Positions 49,301-52,451 of a DNA stretch of 52,451 nucleotides are shown here, piece by piece. A program made the translations under genes and the position numbers. The notes under the pieces were generated by a model. The model was given only the letters and a program-made list of their open reading frames with translations. It had not been told where the DNA came from and did no database searches. Position 1 is the stretch's first letter; every line of letters begins with the position of its first letter. The DNA lies in contig JALJEE010000150.1 in assembly GCA_023231475.1 (NCBI GenBank), forward strand, positions 1 through 52,451, in the 5' to 3' direction. The DNA is from Seison nebaliae (taxonomy: Eukaryota; Rotifera; Pararotatoria; Seisonacea; Seisonidae).

Positions 49301-49854
49301 TGATAGATATTTAGAAATATCAATAAAATCATAAGATCTTTAAATTCAACCCCGGTCCACCGATTATAATCACGCAATTTGGTTAAAGAACTGTCAAAAT
49401 AATCTAACAATTTTTCTTTATTTTCCCATTCTGGATAATTATTACTCTCACCCTCAAAATTGACGCAAATTAATAAGTTATGAAATTGTTTGATTTCTGC
49501 TGAACAATTAAATTGCATTGCATATTTTATTCGACTGAATAAAATCCAGTCGTTATCAATTTTACTAAATTGAAAAATAAACAATCAAAAAGAATTAAAA
49601 AATAACTTTGGTTTAGGTAAACAAATAGTAACTGAAGGAATAGATGTTTTTTTGGATGAGAAAAGCATGTCTTGTTCAATTGGTTTATTCGTAAAATTAA
49701 TTGTATTATGTACTATCAAATATGTGAAAAATCCGAATGAAATTATGCAAATTATAATCCAATAAATTCTCGTCCATTTTTTTTTTGCTTCGAAAACAAA
49801 CTTCACTCCGTGTAAAGAAGTTTGTTGGATAAAATGCTCTACAATATTGTTCAT
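46313..49854 (-). CDS. DEG/ENaC family sodium channel subunit (second copy)
   Basis: Minus-strand exons that chain in phase: 49854-49607, 49564-49125, 49082 to about 48,690, then 47775-47697, 47654-47566, 47517-47443, 47399-47271, 47182-47017, 46959-46894, 46853-46625, 46575-46508, 46455-46313. The protein has about 700 residues. TM1 is in exon 1 (WIIICIISFGFFTYLIV) with the signature PSVTICLP. The Cys-rich ectodomain includes ILSCKFDDRKC, LTEEGNCNQF, NWGNCFEP, CIQECYY, QCKCKIY, FCAKLGSLYC and YCPYCVQEC. The pre-TM2 strand is KLKIYFDDHLIENYSQKK, and TM2 has the filter region (IGGSLGICIGGSIFTIFEL, G-G-S). The junction between the third exon and 47,775 was not resolved in phase, so a small exon may be missing. 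The last intron uses a GC donor in my preferred model. It is a paralogue of the gene at 782-3239. Confidence 0.78.
48000..48215 (+). mobile_element. Degenerate Tc1/mariner-type transposase relic
   Basis: On the plus strand, inside the large intron of the minus-strand DEG/ENaC gene, one frame reads SPFAERVYNNECIFQQDNAS. FQQDNA is the hallmark around the second catalytic Asp of Tc1/mariner DDE/D transposases, and the preceding PFAE-VY segment fits the same proteins. The frame is broken by stops soon after (after GSV and after LFGKK) and no start or flanking terminal repeats were identified. This is a fossil fragment, not an active element. Confidence 0.55.
48438..48470 (+). repeat. Inverted scrap of a DEG/ENaC exon
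   Basis: The plus-strand text here (gagacaattgac-aatgcaagtatg-accatt, dashes are mismatches) is nearly identical over 30 bp to the minus-strand exon at 47,721-47,752 of the same DEG/ENaC gene. Translated in the matching frame it gives ETIDECKYVPF versus ETIDACKYAPL. It stops a few codons later. It is best read as an inverted partial duplicate or the remains of another gene copy. Confidence 0.6.
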
Positions 49855-50188
49855 GGTATACTAAATTTGTGCCAGTATTATAAGTCCAATAAATTGTCTA
49901 TTTGCGAATTATATTTTTTATCATACTATTCGGCAGTATTATGAAACATCAAATGTTTAAAATACGAAGTTCGTGAGATTTTCTTTTTGAAAAAAAAAAT
50001 CAATTCTGCTTAATATCGGTAGACAGAGTAATTAATAAATGTGCGCACGAACTATCACAGAAATTAATTGGAAAATATTTTGCAAAGATTATGTTTATAT
50101 TTTTCTTACATCTTTCGATACCTTCCAAATTTGAAAGGAATGACGAATAAACTAGGAAATAAAAATAAATATTCGACTGGAAAACCTT
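49855..50188. other. Spacer between the second DEG/ENaC gene and the LINE
   Basis: A 334-bp AT-rich spacer holds the DEG/ENaC promoter (leftward) and the 5' flank or 5' UTR of the retrotransposon (rightward). The 5' end of the LINE cannot be located from one copy. An A-run followed by a T-run lies at about 50,190-50,210. Confidence 0.45.
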
Positions 50189-50242
50189 TTGAAAAAAAAA
50201 ATTTTTTTTACATTAATATCGATTTTTACATTTGGTCTCACA

Positions 50243-51346
50243 ATGACGTCGAAGAATTCTGACCTAATCATCCGTGTCGGTTCATCTAATTCTAAGGAGA
50301 TGGTGGCTGCTCTAGAGAACATAGAGAAGAATCTAATAGATAACGGACAGCCTCCGAAGCGTAGTACAACAAAAAGAGGTCGATCTAGTTCGAGATCTGC
50401 CAGAGTGACGAACGGCCAGCTCCTCAGTGGAATTGTCAATCTGAAAGAAATATGGGAGGATAAAGTTTCGTTTTCGATCGATCAGATTCAGAAATCCCTG
50501 GATATTATCGTCAATAACCAGGCGGCTTATGTACGGGATATGAAAGAAGTTTTGGACAATCAACGTCGAGCGGTTGAAGAACAAAAAAGTAGAATCGAGA
50601 GAGAGGAAGAATTGACTTCTCGGTTCTCTGAACTTCTCGGAGTGGTTCGGAAAGTTACTGAACTGAAGGTTGTCGATAATTCCAAGGATCTTGAGGACGT
50701 AGTAATGGAAACTTCTTCCAATGCCGTAATTGCACCTAAACGTAATGTGAACCAAGAGTATCTTGATGCAGCGAAAAGGTCTATGCTGAACACGATCAGA
50801 ACCAAACAGAATTCTGCTTCCTTCGCAAAAACAGGGAAGGCTCAACGAAAAAGAAACCCTGAAGCTGTTTCTGTTTCAACCGCGAATCAGGATCACAATG
50901 ATAATAGGACCGTAGGTCTTAAGAAAAAACAACATCACCCAACCGTTAAATGTTCTGGTAACGAAGATCCTTTGATCACCACTGTTCGTAAAATTCCGGA
51001 ACAGGCGACGAGAAGAGTGATACTCTCCAGAATTGACCGAAGTATTCCATTGGAGAATATAAACAAATTCTTAATGGACCGAGATATAACGAGCCGTCAA
51101 ATTTCTCGAATATACAAGACAAGTGAAGGAGAACTGCTGAAGAATCGATCGTCAAAAGTGATAATCGCCATTGCCGCGTCGGAAGTTGAAGAAATATCAA
51201 AGGCCGATTTCTGGCCTTTAGGTGTGGAGATTCGTCCCTTCTTCTTTAACGATAAAACTAAAGAATTTCTAGATAAATGTTGCATACACTTGAAGGAAGC
51301 TCTGGCCTCTGCAACTACGGAAGATACAATAGTGAATATTCCTTGA
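50243..51346 (+). CDS. LINE ORF1 protein (coiled coil plus RRM-like domain)
   Basis: 367 residues from the Met at 50243; an upstream Met at 50189 in the same frame would add 18 hydrophobic residues and is less likely. The order is a basic Ser/Arg/Lys stretch (KRGRSSSRSAR), a long charged coiled coil with regular Leu/Val spacing (about residues 75-150), a basic disordered linker, and a C-terminal RRM-like part (VILSRIDRSIPLENINKFL ... VIIAIAA ... VEIRPFFF). No CCHC zinc knuckle is seen. ORF1 proteins coat the element RNA and act as chaperones in the RNP. The frame ends at one TGA (51344-51346) and continues open in the same frame into ORF2. Confidence 0.8.
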   Translation: MTSKNSDLIIRVGSSNSKEMVAALENIEKNLIDNGQPPKRSTTKRGRSSSRSARVTNGQLLSGIVNLKEIWEDKVSFSIDQIQKSLDIIVNNQAAYVRDMKEVLDNQRRAVEEQKSRIEREEELTSRFSELLGVVRKVTELKVVDNSKDLEDVVMETSSNAVIAPKRNVNQEYLDAAKRSMLNTIRTKQNSASFAKTGKAQRKRNPEAVSVSTANQDHNDNRTVGLKKKQHHPTVKCSGNEDPLITTVRKIPEQATRRVILSRIDRSIPLENINKFLMDRDITSRQISRIYKTSEGELLKNRSSKVIIAIAASEVEEISKADFWPLGVEIRPFFFNDKTKEFLDKCCIHLKEALASATTEDTIVNIP

Positions 51347-52451
51347 CTCTCCCTGAGGAAAAGACTCTCTTCCCCAAATCTCAACAACTTAACTGACGAT
51401 ATTATTACCGTTATCTCATTTAACTCTCATGGTCTGCACGGGTTCTTGTCAGATTTCCAAAATTTTTTGAAGTATGATGTTATTTTCTTTCAAGAAACTT
51501 GGGTGGTATCTCTGCCTTTGTCTCTTAACGACATCTCTACACATTCGATTTGGGTATCACCAGCTATTCCTCCTAAGGGTTTAAGTGGTAAAGGAAGATT
51601 TTCTTCAGGAATGTTCATAATTGTTCGGAAGTCGTTAAACGCTTCTGAGTTCAGGATTCATTCTGATTCTATTTGTTCGATCAACGTTAATAATGTACTG
51701 TTTGTTAATTTTTATGGAGATAGCTACAGTAAGGTTACTTCAGTCATGATGTTGGAAGAGGTTCTTTCTCAAGATTGCATTGGCAAGAATTTCATTATTG
51801 CAGGTGACTTTAATCTCTCTCCTTCGAACATTAACCTGTTAGTGGACAGCGGGAAGAATCTTCTTTCCACGTATAATTGTTCTTTTATTGATCTTACTTT
51901 TTGTCATGAGTCATCCTATTCGTTTAAATCCTCAAACGGGCAGTCATGGATTGATCATTTTTTAATATCAAATAATTTATGTAACAAAGTAGAAGAGTGC
52001 TACATTTCCAATGACTTCATGTTATCTGATCATTTGGCTATTGTTATGAAAGTTAATTTACCGTCTGCTAGTCGTGAGAATGTCAAAAATTCCCTATGCG
52101 TTCCTATATGTAAAAACCCAAATTTTCTTCAATCGCAGATAGTGATTATAAATAATTATGATCGCCTCACATATGAAAACCTATTGGTTATAATAAAGTC
52201 TTCAGGTTCCGTCAGGAAAGTCCCAAAGCTAAAAGCATGTCTCCGGAATAGAAGAATCGCGAATTTTGATCGTATCCGTCACCTGAAAGGAGAAATGATT
52301 AGAGCTAATGGAGTGCATTTGGTAATAAATTCAGAAAGTTCGTTTAATGAGCGTAAACTCGCTAGGAGGTCATTTAGGCACGGAGTTAGAGACCTTATGA
52401 GGGAAAATGAAGAAAAGAGATATGAAGAGTTGATGGACGGCAGGAATTCTA
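51347..52451 (+). CDS. LINE ORF2, endonuclease domain (partial, runs off window)
   Basis: Open from just after the ORF1 TGA to the end of the window (about 368 codons). The APE-type endonuclease is complete by its motifs: SFNSHGLHGF (Asn), VIFFQETW (catalytic Glu), GMFIIVRKS, LFVNFYGDS, IIAGDFNLSPS (Asp/Asn), SWIDHFLIS and LSDHLAIV (Asp-His pair). The enzyme nicks target DNA for target-primed reverse transcription. A basic linker follows; the RT lies beyond the window. There is no ATG between the ORF1 stop and the first endonuclease motif (the first in-frame Met is at about 51,610, inside the domain), so ORF2 appears to depend on read-through, reinitiation at a non-AUG codon, or a stop that is simply a mutation. 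Confidence 0.85.

Larger units (their letters stand above)
50189..52451 (+). mobile_element. Non-LTR retrotransposon (LINE), 5' part
   Basis: A LINE with an ORF1 and an ORF2 that begins with an apurinic-type endonuclease, cut off by the window end before the reverse transcriptase. It has visibly higher GC and different codon choice than the flanking host genes, in line with a recent arrival. The clade (Jockey/CR1-like is my guess) cannot be fixed without the RT. Orientation is opposite to the neighbouring DEG/ENaC gene. Confidence 0.85.

Noticed and set aside
51344-51346. Reassigned TGA codon (non-standard code)
   Set aside because: TGA ends several host genes at the expected C-terminus (first DEG/ENaC, NAA30, TTI1), so it is a real stop here.

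Overview
This is a nuclear segment from a small-genome, AT-rich invertebrate animal. The evidence is many tiny introns (mostly 40-69 nt), crowded genes on both strands, and metazoan-only families (PALS1/Stardust, polycystin-1, DEG/ENaC channels, FoxB). I cannot fix the phylum. A dynein regulatory complex gene argues that the animal keeps motile axonemes in some cell type. Stops are ordinary TAA, TGA and TAG, so the code looks standard. LAYOUT: 0.8-3.2 kb (+) a DEG/ENaC channel; 3.5-6.2 kb (+) DRC1, an axonemal N-DRC subunit; 6.3-6.9 kb (-) mitochondrial ribosomal protein mL43; 7.4-19.3 kb (+) a 3.8-thousand-residue polycystin-1-like receptor-channel; 19.3-20.5 kb (-) a FoxB-like forkhead factor; 21.0-21.8 kb (-) NAA30, head to head with RPS4 at 22.1-22.9 kb (+); 23.3-23.8 kb (+) ER FKBP2; 24.1-36.0 kb (-) a giant PALS1/Stardust scaffold in six coding exons; 36.0-41.3 kb gene-poor; 41.3-44.8 kb (+) TTI1, followed after only 58 bp by PQBP1; 46.3-49.9 kb (-) a second DEG/ENaC channel whose large intron holds a Tc1/mariner relic and an inverted exon scrap; 50.2 kb to the window end (+) a non-LTR retrotransposon (ORF1 plus an endonuclease ORF2 that runs off the window). 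GENE ARCHITECTURE: I rebuilt exon chains by hand, requiring that phase, splice AG and family homology all agree. About 41 of 50 inferred donors start GTT rather than the usual GTA/GTG. Several introns have lengths divisible by three and read through open. TTI1-PQBP1 looks operon-like, with a 3' splice-site-like tract immediately before the PQBP1 ATG. FUNCTIONAL THEMES: most genes are unrelated housekeeping or structural genes placed side by side (ribosome, mitoribosome, NatC acetylation, PIKK chaperoning, splicing, ER folding). DRC1 and polycystin are often linked to cilia, and PALS1 to apical polarity, but the sequence gives no direct evidence that they work together here. MOST UNUSUAL: the T at donor position +3, the LINE whose ORF2 is in frame with ORF1 behind a single TGA and has no ATG ahead of its endonuclease domain, and the TTI1-PQBP1 junction.
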